A stretch of DNA of 64,000 bases from Roseovarius sp. S88 (GCF_037023735.1 NZ_CP146069.1:909501-973500); one strand, 5' to 3'; shown: positions 7,764 to 16,250, numbered from the stretch's first letter. Numbers and translations are program-made. The notes: a model not told the origin generated them from the letters alone.

Positions 7764-8438
7764 TCAAAAAACACTCTGTCTGCGATCAAGGTCTGTCAGC
7801 AGCAGTCGATTTCCATTAGACAGCGCAGCAGCCATTTCTTTCGCAGAACTTTTCTTGTGACGTAACAGATCAAATTCTTCTTGTGTCAATCCAACAAGCT
7901 GCAAGAAATCGATCGGACCGTGCGGTGTCTCGATGCTCCCCAATTCGGGATCTTTGACCATAAGCAAAGCCACCATTGCGGTGTCCGCGTCGGCATGGAT
8001 CGGACCATTTGCAGGAATAAAATGTCCATCTTCGAACCATTGTCGGCTTTGAAACACATAGCGTCCAAGGTTCTGCATCAAATTGATAGGCCAGATAGGA
8101 ACATCGCCGTCAGAAAGCGGCATATCTTCTTCTTGCAACTTGAGCCGAAAGGTGAATTCAAATCCCCAACCACTGACTTGTCCGCCGACGGCTTCTTCGT
8201 TGTAGTGAAGTTCTGACATACCGTAGGAAACGTAATGCAGATGTGGAGACGACCCGGTGCGCTTGTAAACACTGACTCCATCTAGAGGATCAGGGCCGCC
8301 AAGTGCATAGGATATGATCGTTCCAAAGTGAAAGTCTGGCTCCACTTCGGGATAGAAACGCTGCAAGCCTTCATCTATTGCCGTCCAACCAGGACTATCG
8401 TCGACGTCGAAAGTTTCCTTGTAAGTTTCTAAATCCAA
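7764..8438 (-). CDS. suppressor-of-fused (SUFU) domain protein
   Basis: A 224-aa protein matching bacterial SUFU-family proteins: the N-terminal part carries 'HFGTIISYALGGPDPLDGVSVYK' (split here only for description) and a middle 'LHYVSYGMSELHYNEEAVGG' segment, with 'GWGFEFTFRL' following. SUFU proteins in bacteria have been described as immunity proteins against toxins in polymorphic toxin systems. No toxin or secretion gene is adjacent. The gene is AT-richer than its neighbours and lies beside a tRNA cluster, both of which suggest transfer. Confidence 0.82.
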   Translation of the reverse strand: MDLETYKETFDVDDSPGWTAIDEGLQRFYPEVEPDFHFGTIISYALGGPDPLDGVSVYKRTGSSPHLHYVSYGMSELHYNEEAVGGQVSGWGFEFTFRLKLQEEDMPLSDGDVPIWPINLMQNLGRYVFQSRQWFEDGHFIPANGPIHADADTAMVALLMVKDPELGSIETPHGPIDFLQLVGLTQEEFDLLRHKKSSAKEMAAALSNGNRLLLTDLDRRQSVF

Positions 8439-8567
8439 CGTGCTTCCCCACCAGAACTATTAAATGAATTTTACTTTGCCTCCGAGGTTCAGACAATTCC
8501 CCGACAACCTGCCTTCTTATAACCCACAGCATCGTCCACTATGGGCTCAAACCAGTCACCAAAACCC

Positions 8568-9518
8568 CTACGCCGGTACTCTCAGCACCCTTGGCACCTT
8601 GAACTCAACGTTCTCCTGCGCGGTCTCGACAACCTCAACGGTCACCTCAAACCGATCCCGAAACGCGTCGATCACCTCGTTGATCAGCACTTCGGGCGCG
8701 GAGGCTCCAGCGGTGATCCCCATGGTCGTGATGCCCTCGAGCGCGCGCCAATCGATGTCGGTCGCGCGCTGCACCAGCTGGGCATATCTGCATCCCGCGC
8801 GTGCGCCCACTTCCACCAGACGTTTTGAATTCGACGAGTTGGGCGCGCCGACCACCAGCATCGCTTCGGCCTTTTGCGCCATAGCCTTCACCGCCTCCTG
8901 CCGGTTGGTGGTGGCATAACAAATGTCTTCCTTGTGCGGCCCAACAATGGCAGGGAACCGCGCCTGAAGCGCCGCCACGATATCGGCGGTATCATCCACC
9001 GACAGGGTGGTCTGCGTGACAAAGGCGAGCTTGTCAGGATCGCGCACCTCTACCTCGGCCACATCTTCAGCAGTTTCCACCAAGAGCACCTCGCCATCCG
9101 GCAGCTGACCCATGGTACCTACGGTTTCTGGATGGCCCTCATGTCCGATCATTATAATCTGTAGCCCGTTGGAGGCATGTCGCTCCGCCTCGATATGCAC
9201 CTTGCTCACCAGCGGGCAGGTGGCATCGACATACAGCATTTCGCGCTTGGCGGCCTCGGCGGGCACGGATTTGGGCACACCATGGGCCGAAAAGATCACT
9301 GGGCGGTCATCGGGGCATTCCTCAAGCTCCTCGACAAACACGGCACCTTTGGCGCGCAGGTCATCCACCACGTATTTATTGTGCACAATCTCATGGCGCA
9401 CATAGACCGGCGCCCCCCATTTTTCCAAAGCCATATCCACGATCTTGATGGCGCGGTCCACGCCTGCGCAAAAACCGCGCGGCGCTGCAAGATAAAGGGT
9501 TAGAGGCGGTTTCGTCAT
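8568..9518 (-). CDS. ispH: 4-hydroxy-3-methylbut-2-enyl diphosphate reductase
   Basis: IspH carries out the last step of the MEP isoprenoid pathway, giving IPP and DMAPP with a [4Fe-4S] cluster. The 316-aa protein has the three cluster cysteines in [16 protein letters not shown] and DICYATTNR, and the substrate-binding [14 protein letters not shown] and NSSNS segments. The start at 9518 (MTKPPL) is preferred over an in-frame upstream codon because AGGAGA lies at good spacing before it. It is divergent from the NrtR-like regulator. Confidence 0.96.
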   Translation of the reverse strand: MTKPPLTLYLAAPRGFCAGVDRAIKIVDMALEKWGAPVYVRHEIVHNKYVVDDLRAKGAVFVEELEECPDDRPVIFSAHGVPKSVPAEAAKREMLYVDATCPLVSKVHIEAERHASNGLQIIMIGHEGHPETVGTMGQLPDGEVLLVETAEDVAEVEVRDPDKLAFVTQTTLSVDDTADIVAALQARFPAIVGPHKEDICYATTNRQEAVKAMAQKAEAMLVVGAPNSSNSKRLVEVGARAGCRYAQLVQRATDIDWRALEGITTMGITAGASAPEVLINEVIDAFRDRFEVTVEVVETAQENVEFKVPRVLRVPA

Positions 9519-9594
9519 GGTCTCTCCTACATGCTCCAAGAGGTAAGCGGTCGGGCGCGCGAGGTCCAGAGGGAAAGGAATTTCTGGACAGGGC

Positions 9595-9627
9595 TTGACA
9601 TATAATCAATATAGTAATAACTATAAT
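9595..9627 (+). promoter_or_regulatory. AT-rich promoter region with palindrome before nrtR-like gene
   Basis: A TTGACA at 9595-9600 is followed by an AT-only tract with TATAAT at 9622-9627 and a 16-bp inverted repeat TATAGTAATAACTATA at 9610-9625. The TTGACA-TATAAT spacing is 21 bp, longer than ideal. The palindrome sits where an autorepressor would bind. If transcription begins here, translation of the regulator must start downstream, at 9653. Confidence 0.4.
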
Positions 9628-9652
9628 GCAAATAACTAAGAATGACCCAAAG

Positions 9653-10363
9653 ATGACCTCGATTTTCGACTATCCCAGCCCGGCCATAGCGGTGGACCTG
9701 GCGATCCTGTGCGTCCATGACGGCGCGCTGCGCTGTGTGATCATGCGCCGCGAGGACGGGGGCGTGATGGGGGGTGACTGGGCCTTGCCCGGTGGTTTCG
9801 TGCATCGCGACGGATCTTTGGAAGAGACCGTGACACGGGTCTTGCGCGACAAGACCAGTCTTCGGGACGTGCATTTCGAACAACTCGCCACGTATGGCAC
9901 GCCGGGCCGCGATCCGCGCGGCCATGTGATCAGCGTGGTTTACCTCGCCATCCTGCCGGCTGAGATGCTGATCAAAGGCGTTGAAGCCAATTCCGGCCTG
10001 CGGCTTGTGCGTGTGTTAGTGGATTGGCCCGGCGAAACTGGCGGCACGGCGCATGTATCAGACGACACCGGAGCGCCTATGCACATGGCCTTCGACCACG
10101 CGGATATCCTGGGCGACATGGTCAAGCGCCTGCGCGGCAAGCTGGACTATACGCCCATCGGGTTCGAATTCCTGCCCTCCCGCTTCACTTTGCGGGATGT
10201 GCAGGCGGTCCATGAAGCCATTCTGGACCAAAGCCTGACCAAACCGGCCTTTCGCCGGAAGCTTTTGGACAGGCACACCCTGCGCGCCACGGGCGTGCGG
10301 GAAAGTGGCGGGGCCTATCGTCCGGCCGAATTGTACGAGTTGTCACAAGATCAGGAGGAATGA
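9653..10363 (+). CDS. NrtR-like Nudix-related transcriptional regulator
   Basis: A 236-aa protein (from ATG 9653; another in-frame ATG at 9626) with an N-terminal Nudix fold and a C-terminal winged helix, the layout of NrtR, a regulator of NAD metabolism that senses ADP-ribose. The Nudix box is degenerate: GGFVHRDGSLEE is present, but the RExxEE part reads RVLRDKT, so the metal-binding glutamates are lost, as expected of regulators rather than hydrolases. The C-terminal part (from about 150) contains LPSRFTLRDVQAVHEAIL and a K/R-rich HTH. It is followed within 2 bp by the SPFH gene and then by an NAD-kinase-like gene, a setting that suits NAD(P)-related control. Confidence 0.85.
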   Translation: MTSIFDYPSPAIAVDLAILCVHDGALRCVIMRREDGGVMGGDWALPGGFVHRDGSLEETVTRVLRDKTSLRDVHFEQLATYGTPGRDPRGHVISVVYLAILPAEMLIKGVEANSGLRLVRVLVDWPGETGGTAHVSDDTGAPMHMAFDHADILGDMVKRLRGKLDYTPIGFEFLPSRFTLRDVQAVHEAILDQSLTKPAFRRKLLDRHTLRATGVRESGGAYRPAELYELSQDQEE

Positions 10364-10365
10364 TC

Positions 10366-11389
10366 ATGGCACAAATCACAAGATACCCATTTGCAAGCCA
10401 CCTGCGGGCTGAGGCCTCGAGCCACATCCGGCATTACCGCGAAGGCAAGATCCGTCGCGAGGGCCGCGGGCTGTCTTTTTGGTTTGACCCGACCCGTGGG
10501 TCGATCATTGAGGTCCCGCTTGCGGACCGCGAGCTGACCTTTTTGGTCAAATCGCAATCCTCCGACTATCAGGATCTCGCTGTGCAAGGCACCGTTCTGT
10601 GGCGCGTGGCGCGTGGCGGATGCGGCGCGGCTCTCGGACCGGCTGGATTTCACCCTCGATCTGAAGACCGGAAAGCCGAAGAGCAAGCCAGAGGACCACA
10701 TCCGCTCTGTGCTGAGCGCATTGTCCCGGCAATATGTCGATGACTACATCAAGGCGCTGGGCGTGCGTGCGGTGCTGGAGGCGGGGCTGGCCCCTTTGCA
10801 AACAGCGCTGAACGCGGGCTTTGCCAAGGATCCCACCCCCGAGGCCATGGGCCTTGAGGTCATCGCGGTGCGCGTGGCCAACCTTAGCCCAAGCTCGGAA
10901 CTGGCCCGTGCCTTGCAGGCCCCGACCTTTGAGGCATTGCAGCAGCAATCGGACGAAGCGACCTTTGCCCGTCGTGCTTTGGCGGTGGAAAAGGAACGCG
11001 CCATTGCCGAAAACGAGCTGAACAATCAGGTCGAACTGGCCGCGCGTCAGGCCGAGCTGATTGCCCGCGAGGACGCCAATGGCCGGGCCGAGGCCGAAGC
11101 CAAGGCGGCGGCCAGCAAGATTGCGGCAGAGGGGGCCGCCGAGGCCAAGGTCATTGGAGCCGAGGCCGAAGCGACCCGCGTGCGCGCAGTGGAGCAGGCG
11201 CAGGCCGATATGGAAAAGGCCCGTATGGCCGCGCTGTCGCAACTGGCACCTGAGGCGCTCTATGCCTTGGCGGCGCGCGAATTCGCCACCAAGCTGGAGA
11301 AAATCGACAGCGTGACCATCAGCCCCGATATGGTGGCCGGTCTGGTCAAACAGCTGCAGGGTGTCATGCCTGCGGCGGCCCGAGAATAG
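10366..11389 (+). pseudogene. SPFH/Band 7 protein, broken by a 7-bp duplication
   Basis: Two frames together encode one SPFH (stomatin/prohibitin-like) protein. The first, from ATG 10366 (AGGAGG seven bases upstream), reads to ...TVLWRVA and then goes out of frame. The second continues the family sequence as DAARLSDRLDF and includes a long Ala/Glu-rich coiled-coil (about 10970-11220). The switch coincides with a tandem GCGCGTG duplication at 10602-10615; deleting one copy restores VLWRVADAARLSD in one frame. Intact it would be about 340 aa and membrane-associated. It is either truly disrupted, phase-variable, or a sequencing error. It sits between the NrtR-like and NAD-kinase-like genes. Confidence 0.85.
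10600..10618 (+). repeat. period-7 tandem repeat causing a frameshift
   Basis: About 2.7 copies of TGGCGCG run from 10600 to 10618. One unit is exactly the amount by which the two SPFH frames differ. A copy-number change by slipped-strand replication would switch the gene between frames. Confidence 0.8.
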
Positions 11390-11400
11390 GAGGATGAGTG

Positions 11401-12297
11401 ATGTCCAGTCTCCGCCCCCGTATTGTGCTTGTGACGCGCGAAACAGAGCTTTCGGCGCTGCTGGCCCGGCACGGGACGCGGGGGCAGGTGGAGTTCTACC
11501 TGTCCTCGCGCGGTCAGGTGTTCGAAGAGGTCGAAACCCGTGACCGCATCCAACGTGACGCCGTGACCGCGGCCAAGGCGATGGTGCCGCCCGAGTGGTC
11601 CTTTGCCGAGGTGGAACGCGGCGATCTCAACCGGTTTTTGTTCTTTCCCAATGACGTTGTCGTCGCCCTTGGGCAGGACGGTCTGGTGGCCAATCTGGCC
11701 AAGTATCTCGAGGGTCAGCCGGTCATCGGCGTCACCCCCTCCAGCGATATGGGCGAGGGGGTTTTGACACCTCATGGGCTCAAGGCGCTGCCTGATTTGA
11801 TGCAGCGCGCCGGAACCGACGATGTCGAGGCTCAGGCCCGCGCCATGGTCGAGGCGCAGCTTGCCGGGGGCGACAGGCTCTTGGCGCTCAATGAGCTTTT
11901 CATCGGTCACCGGTCACATCAAAGCGCACGCTATGAGCTGCAGTTTGGGGATGCGCGTGAGTTTCAATCCTCAAGCGGGATGATCGTGTCCACTGGCACG
12001 GGCCTGACGGGCTGGGCAAAGTCGATCATGACCGCCACCCGGGCCAACTACAGCTTTGGTGCTGAGGACGCCAAGGCGGTGTTCTTTGCGCGCGAGCCAT
12101 GGCCGAGCCGTCAATCCGGTGCCGAATTGCGCACAGGGCTGATCGAAGAAAACGCGCCGCTCGATGTGCTGTCGCGCATCAATGAAGGCGGGGTGATTTT
12201 TGCCGATGGGATCGAGCAGGACTTTCTGAGCTTTGACTGGGGCGCGCAGGTGAATGTGCGCGTGGCCGAGGCGCGGCTCAAGCTGGTGGTGGGATAG
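11401..12297 (+). CDS. NAD kinase-like protein
   Basis: A 298-aa protein of the NAD kinase/diacylglycerol kinase superfamily. The nucleotide-binding GGDG motif appears as ALGQDGLVAN (near residues 97-106), the second conserved Asn-Glu as LNELFIGHRSHQS (near 163-175), and a GMIVSTGTGLTGW glycine-rich segment follows. Because the first Gly of GGDG is Gln and the protein is longer than classical NadK, its substrate is uncertain. ATG 11401 is preferred to GTG 11398 because AGGAGG (11388-11393) is seven bases upstream. With the NrtR-like regulator and SPFH gene it forms a three-gene unit. Confidence 0.8.
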   Translation: MSSLRPRIVLVTRETELSALLARHGTRGQVEFYLSSRGQVFEEVETRDRIQRDAVTAAKAMVPPEWSFAEVERGDLNRFLFFPNDVVVALGQDGLVANLAKYLEGQPVIGVTPSSDMGEGVLTPHGLKALPDLMQRAGTDDVEAQARAMVEAQLAGGDRLLALNELFIGHRSHQSARYELQFGDAREFQSSSGMIVSTGTGLTGWAKSIMTATRANYSFGAEDAKAVFFAREPWPSRQSGAELRTGLIEENAPLDVLSRINEGGVIFADGIEQDFLSFDWGAQVNVRVAEARLKLVVG

Positions 12298-12317
12298 GAC
12301 GTTGCCCAGCGCGGTAG

Positions 12318-12370
12318 GGCGGGATTTCATCCCGCCTGACGTGACCTCAAAGGCCGGGGTGAACCCCGGC
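12318..12370. repeat. two adjacent GC-rich hairpins after the NAD kinase-like gene
   Basis: First hairpin: GGCGGGA (12318-12324) with TCCCGCC (12330-12336), loop TTTCA. Second: GCCGGGG (12353-12359) with CCCCGGC (12364-12370), loop TGAA. There is no T-run after either, so a Rho-independent terminator is unlikely. The paired layout resembles REP-like or other extragenic palindromic elements lying between convergent genes. Confidence 0.6.
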
Positions 12371-12464
12371 AGACCGCACCCGCACTTGGGTGGAAAGGTT
12401 TGAAAAGTCAAATTTTAACAATCTGTTAACTTGTTTCGCGCGCGAAACATTTACCTGCGCCTCG

Positions 12465-13727
12465 CTACCCACCACGTGCCGTCAGTTCAAAAGAGATCAC
12501 CACGCTGGCTCCCACATTTCCCTCATCCGAACCGCCAACCCCAAAATCGCGCCGGTCTACGGTCAACTGTCCTTGGGCGTCGGCGAGTCCGTCGGTGATG
12601 GCAAGCTCAAAGGGTATCGCCACGGGCACCTCTGCGCCCTTTATGGTCAGTTTGCCTTGCGCCACGAGACCGGTTTCGCCCTCAATGATCTGCGCTTCAA
12701 AAAGCGCTGTCGGGTGATTTGCCGCGTCAAGAAAATCCGCTCCCGTGGCGTTGGATGTCACCGACCCGAGCGTGAGTGAGGCAACGTCGACACTGACCTG
12801 CACCGAGCCAAATACACCGTTGCTATCAGGTGTCTCAGAATAGGTGATGTCCGCCGTCCATGTCGCAAAGCTGCCTTTGACTTCAGACCCCAGTTGCGTG
12901 ACCGCGATACTGAGCGTGCCGGTCTCAACGATCCATTGATTGTCGCCGGGGGCAACAACGGGTTCGGCGGTCTCGGCGGTTTGTGTCTTCTCCACAGCGG
13001 GTGCAGCTGTTTCAACATGAGCCTCATGCGGCTTGAGCCAGCCGAGGGCAGATGCGGTGCCGAGAGCAACACCCCATACAATCAGCGCAGCCATGAATGG
13101 CAGAGCATGACCAGGCTGTTGTTCTGTCGGCTCAGCAGACATCCGCCCTGGCAACATGCGCCGCAGCGTGGCATCCCCGTCGATCACATGGTGTTTGAGC
13201 GCGCCGGCGATGTGAAGCGCCACAGACCCAACCAGCACCCATTGCAGGATATAGTGCAAACCGGCCATCTGATGCGCCAGCGCTTCGTCCTTGGGTACAA
13301 AGGGCAGGGATTGACCAAAAGGCCACCAGATGGGCGCAAATCCCGTGGTTGCCGCATGATGGATCCACCCGGTCAGCGGCACAAGAACCAGTGAGCCATA
13401 GAGCAGCCAATGCACGGTCTCTGCGGCCATCGCCTCTGGCGTGTTGTCGCCGTTGAGCAAACCCGGCTTTGTCTGGGTTACAGCCCACATGATACGCAAC
13501 AGCGCCACGAAAAAGATCGTCACACCGATCGTCTTGTGCAGAGAAAACAGAAACGCTGCGCGCGAGATATCCGCATCGGTGGTGGCCACTTGGGGATCGT
13601 TGATCGCATAGGCCAGATTATTGGCGATGATGCCCAGAGGTATGACGCTGAGGATCAACAGCGCCGTGAGCCAGTGAAAGCTCTTGGTCACAGTGCCGTA
13701 GGTGGTGTTCGAATTGGAAAGAGACAT
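12465..13727 (-). CDS. cytochrome b561-YceI fusion protein
   Basis: A 420-aa two-part protein. Residues about 1-200 form a cytochrome b561 membrane domain with helices bearing candidate haem histidines (KSFHWLTA, SLHKTIG, ETVHWLLYGS, HYILQWV, LHIAGALKHH). After another membrane helix and a Pro/Ala/Glu-rich linker, residues about 250-420 form a YceI domain, a periplasmic lipocalin-like fold that binds polyprenoids. Establishing family knowledge: in other bacteria b561 and YceI are often separate adjacent genes, so fusion suggests quinone- or isoprenoid-linked periplasmic electron transfer. Start 13727 (MSLSN) has an AGGACG site upstream. Confidence 0.88.
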   Translation of the reverse strand: MSLSNSNTTYGTVTKSFHWLTALLILSVIPLGIIANNLAYAINDPQVATTDADISRAAFLFSLHKTIGVTIFFVALLRIMWAVTQTKPGLLNGDNTPEAMAAETVHWLLYGSLVLVPLTGWIHHAATTGFAPIWWPFGQSLPFVPKDEALAHQMAGLHYILQWVLVGSVALHIAGALKHHVIDGDATLRRMLPGRMSAEPTEQQPGHALPFMAALIVWGVALGTASALGWLKPHEAHVETAAPAVEKTQTAETAEPVVAPGDNQWIVETGTLSIAVTQLGSEVKGSFATWTADITYSETPDSNGVFGSVQVSVDVASLTLGSVTSNATGADFLDAANHPTALFEAQIIEGETGLVAQGKLTIKGAEVPVAIPFELAITDGLADAQGQLTVDRRDFGVGGSDEGNVGASVVISFELTARGG

Positions 13728-13908
13728 GGGAAGCGTCCTGCGAATCTCAAAGCTGTACATGTACCTATACGCCTCAGCGACCAGAACAATTCCCACTCAC
13801 GCACATGTTTCGTGCAAGGACGCGCGAAACAGTGCGCGCGTGTGAGACATTGCGCGCCGGGCTGTGGCACGGTATCGGAAAAAGAACAGTCGGAAGAAAG
13901 GGCTAACC

Positions 13909-14844
13909 ATGAGCAAAGCATTTGTTTTTCCCGGACAAGGCGCGCAGAGCATCGGCATGGGCCAGGCGCTGGCTGAGGCATATCCAGCAGCAAAGGCGAT
14001 TTTTGAAGAGGTAGATGAGGCGCTCGGCGAAAGCCTGAGTGGGCTGATCTGGGACGGGGATCAGGAGACACTGACGCTGACGCAAAATGCACAACCTGCT
14101 TTGATGGCCACCTCCATGGCCGCGATGCGGGCGCTGGAAGCTGAGGGCGTGGGCGTTGATCAGGCGGCCATGGTCGCGGGGCATTCGCTGGGAGAATACT
14201 CCGCACTCGCAGCCGCCGGTGCGCTCCAGATCGGCGATTGCGCGCGTCTCTTGCGCACGCGGGGTCTGGCGATGCAGGCCGCGGTGCCGGTCGGCCAGGG
14301 TGCCATGGCGGCGATCCTCGGGCTGGATTTGGCCGCTGTGCGTGATGTCGCGGAGGCGGCGGCCCAGGGTGAGGTCTGTCAGGCAGCCAATGATAACGAC
14401 CCCGCTCAGGTTGTGGTGTCAGGTAACGCAGCGGCGGTGGAACGCGCTGTGGACATCGCGAAGGAGAAGGGCGCCAAGCGCGCCGTGCTCTTGCCGGTGA
14501 GCGCACCCTTTCATTGTGCCCTGATGCAACCGGCCGCAGATGCGATGGCCGAAGCTTTGGCAGAGGTGCAGATCGCCAAGCCCAAAGTGCCGGTGGTCGC
14601 CAATGTGCGCGCCGCTCAGGTGGAGGATCCCGAAGAGATACGCAGCTTGCTTGTCGAGCAGGTCACCGGTTCGGTGCGCTGGCGGGAATCGGTGGAGCAT
14701 ATGGGCGGCGCAGGCGTGACCGAGATCTGGGAGATCGGCGCTGGCAAAGCATTGAGCGGGATGGTGCGGCGCATCAATCGCGAGATCGCGGTGCGCGCTG
14801 TTGGCACGCCAGAGGACGTGGCGGCAGCAGTGGCCGACGCCTGA
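13909..14844 (+). CDS. fabD: malonyl-CoA--ACP transacylase
   Basis: FabD loads malonyl onto acyl carrier protein for fatty-acid synthesis. 311 aa, normal length. The nucleophile Ser93 lies in GHSLGEYSA, the N-terminal FPGQGAQ motif is present, and the histidine of PFHCALM near residue 202 completes the dyad. ATG 13909 is preferred over the longer upstream frame because it gives the family start (MSKAFVFPGQ). FabG follows after two strong inverted repeats. Confidence 0.96.
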   Translation: MSKAFVFPGQGAQSIGMGQALAEAYPAAKAIFEEVDEALGESLSGLIWDGDQETLTLTQNAQPALMATSMAAMRALEAEGVGVDQAAMVAGHSLGEYSALAAAGALQIGDCARLLRTRGLAMQAAVPVGQGAMAAILGLDLAAVRDVAEAAAQGEVCQAANDNDPAQVVVSGNAAAVERAVDIAKEKGAKRAVLLPVSAPFHCALMQPAADAMAEALAEVQIAKPKVPVVANVRAAQVEDPEEIRSLLVEQVTGSVRWRESVEHMGGAGVTEIWEIGAGKALSGMVRRINREIAVRAVGTPEDVAAAVADA

Positions 14845-14852
14845 GCCCAAGA

Positions 14853-14902
14853 CCAAGAAAATTCGAATTTTCTTGGCAAATTTCTTTGTGAAGAAATTTG
14901 CC
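14853..14902. repeat. two nested long inverted repeats between fabD and fabG
   Basis: 14853-14876 is a perfect 24-bp palindrome with half CCAAGAAAATTC. It overlaps by two bases a second structure at 14875-14902: GGCAAATTTCTT, loop TGTG, AAGAAATTTGCC. These AT-rich perfect stems fill nearly the whole gap of the fab operon and contrast with the GC-rich genes. They may act in transcript processing or partial termination, or be copies of an extragenic repeat. Confidence 0.85.
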
Positions 14903-14925
14903 ATGTGATCAAGGAAGGAAAAAAC

Positions 14926-15663
14926 ATGTTTGATCTGACGGGAAAAACCGCGCTGGTGACCGGGGCATCCGGGGGCATCGGAGGGGCGATTGCCTCTGCT
15001 TTGCATGGTGCGGGTGCCACTGTCGCTTTGTCAGGCACACGGGTCGAACCACTTGAGGCCTTGGCCAAAGAGCTAGGGGACCGCGCGCATGTTTTGCCGT
15101 GTAATCTCAGTGATCCCGAGGCGGTAGATGCCTTGCCCAAGGCCGCGCTGGAGGCGATGGGGTCGCTGGATATCCTTGTCAATAACGCTGGCATCACCCG
15201 CGACCAGATTTTCATGCGTATGTCGGACGAAGAATGGCAGAGCGTCATAGATGTCAATCTGACCGCCACCATGCGTCTCTGTCGCGGGGTCATGCGACCG
15301 ATGATGAAGGCGCGATGGGGGCGGATCATCAACATCAGTTCCATCGTTGGCGCCACAGGCAACCCTGGGCAGGTCAATTATGCCGCGTCCAAGGCCGGGA
15401 TGGTTGGTTTGACCAAATCCATTGCTTATGAGGTGGCCAGCCGCGGGATCACCGCCAATGCGGTGGCGCCGGGCTTTATTGCCACGGCCATGACGGATAA
15501 GCTGACGGACGAGCAGAAAGACAAGATCAACGGTCAGATTCCAGCGGCACGTATGGGCACGCCAGAGGAAATTGCCGCGGCTGTTCTGTACCTTGCAAGC
15601 CAGGAAGCAGGCTATGTGACGGGGACCACCTTGCACGTCAATGGCGGCATGGCGATGCTTTGA
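14926..15663 (+). CDS. fabG: 3-oxoacyl-ACP reductase
   Basis: NADPH-dependent reduction of 3-oxoacyl-ACP in fatty-acid elongation. 245 aa. The short-chain dehydrogenase features are complete: TGASGGIGG (13-20), NNAG (86-89), catalytic Ser at 138/139, Tyr152 and Lys156 in YAASK. ATG 14926 follows an AAGGAAGGA ribosome site. Lies between fabD and acpP. Confidence 0.96.
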   Translation: MFDLTGKTALVTGASGGIGGAIASALHGAGATVALSGTRVEPLEALAKELGDRAHVLPCNLSDPEAVDALPKAALEAMGSLDILVNNAGITRDQIFMRMSDEEWQSVIDVNLTATMRLCRGVMRPMMKARWGRIINISSIVGATGNPGQVNYAASKAGMVGLTKSIAYEVASRGITANAVAPGFIATAMTDKLTDEQKDKINGQIPAARMGTPEEIAAAVLYLASQEAGYVTGTTLHVNGGMAML

Positions 15664-15890
15664 TTTGCGTCTTTGTGCTGCTTCCAAAGCACGCGAGGGA
15701 AACCATTTGCCAATCCAGCGCCATGTGCTATAGGCGGCGCAGATGACGCGGGGGCAGCATCTGACTGTCCTCGATATGCCTGGGAAACTGGGCACATTGC
15801 AGACGCCCGCCGGGCACCCTATATGGCGCTTCACTGGGCTGAGCGCAGGACTTGTGGGCCACGCGCCCGACAGAATATGAGGATGACAAA

Positions 15891-16124
15891 ATGAGCGATA
15901 TCGCAGACCGCGTAAAAAAGATCGTTGTGGAACACCTTGGTGTGGAAGAAGACAAGGTAGCTGAAAACGCTTCCTTTATTGACGATCTGGGCGCGGACAG
16001 CCTCGACACGGTCGAATTGGTTATGGCCTTCGAAGAAGAATTCGGCATCGAAATTCCTGATGACGCAGCCGAAACCATTCAGACCTTTGGTGACGCGGTG
16101 AAGTTCATTTCTGAAGCGTCCTAA
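15891..16124 (+). CDS. acpP: acyl carrier protein
   Basis: A 77-aa acidic protein with the phosphopantetheine attachment Ser37 in GADSLDTVE, diagnostic of ACP. ATG 15891 follows ATGAGGATGAC; upstream in-frame codons would add a non-family extension. It is 227 bp after fabG, so may have its own promoter. It is followed at once by a terminator and a convergent gene; no fabF follows. Confidence 0.97.
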   Translation: MSDIADRVKKIVVEHLGVEEDKVAENASFIDDLGADSLDTVELVMAFEEEFGIEIPDDAAETIQTFGDAVKFISEAS

Positions 16125-16142
16125 ACCGCTTTCGATTGATGA

Positions 16143-16175
16143 AAAAAAGCCCCTGCCGTGTGGCGGGGGCTTTTT
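16143..16175 (+). terminator. Rho-independent terminator after acpP
   Basis: Stem AGCCCCTGCC (16148-16157) with GGCGGGGGCT (16162-16171), loop GTGT, one mismatch, preceded by seven A and followed by a T-run. It begins about 20 bp after acpP. Confidence 0.9.
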
Positions 16176-16250
16176 CTATGCTCTGACCGGTTGGGTCACG
16201 ATGTGGTGCGGTGTCGTGGTTCTGTTTGGGCTCACGCGCCCGGATCGGGC

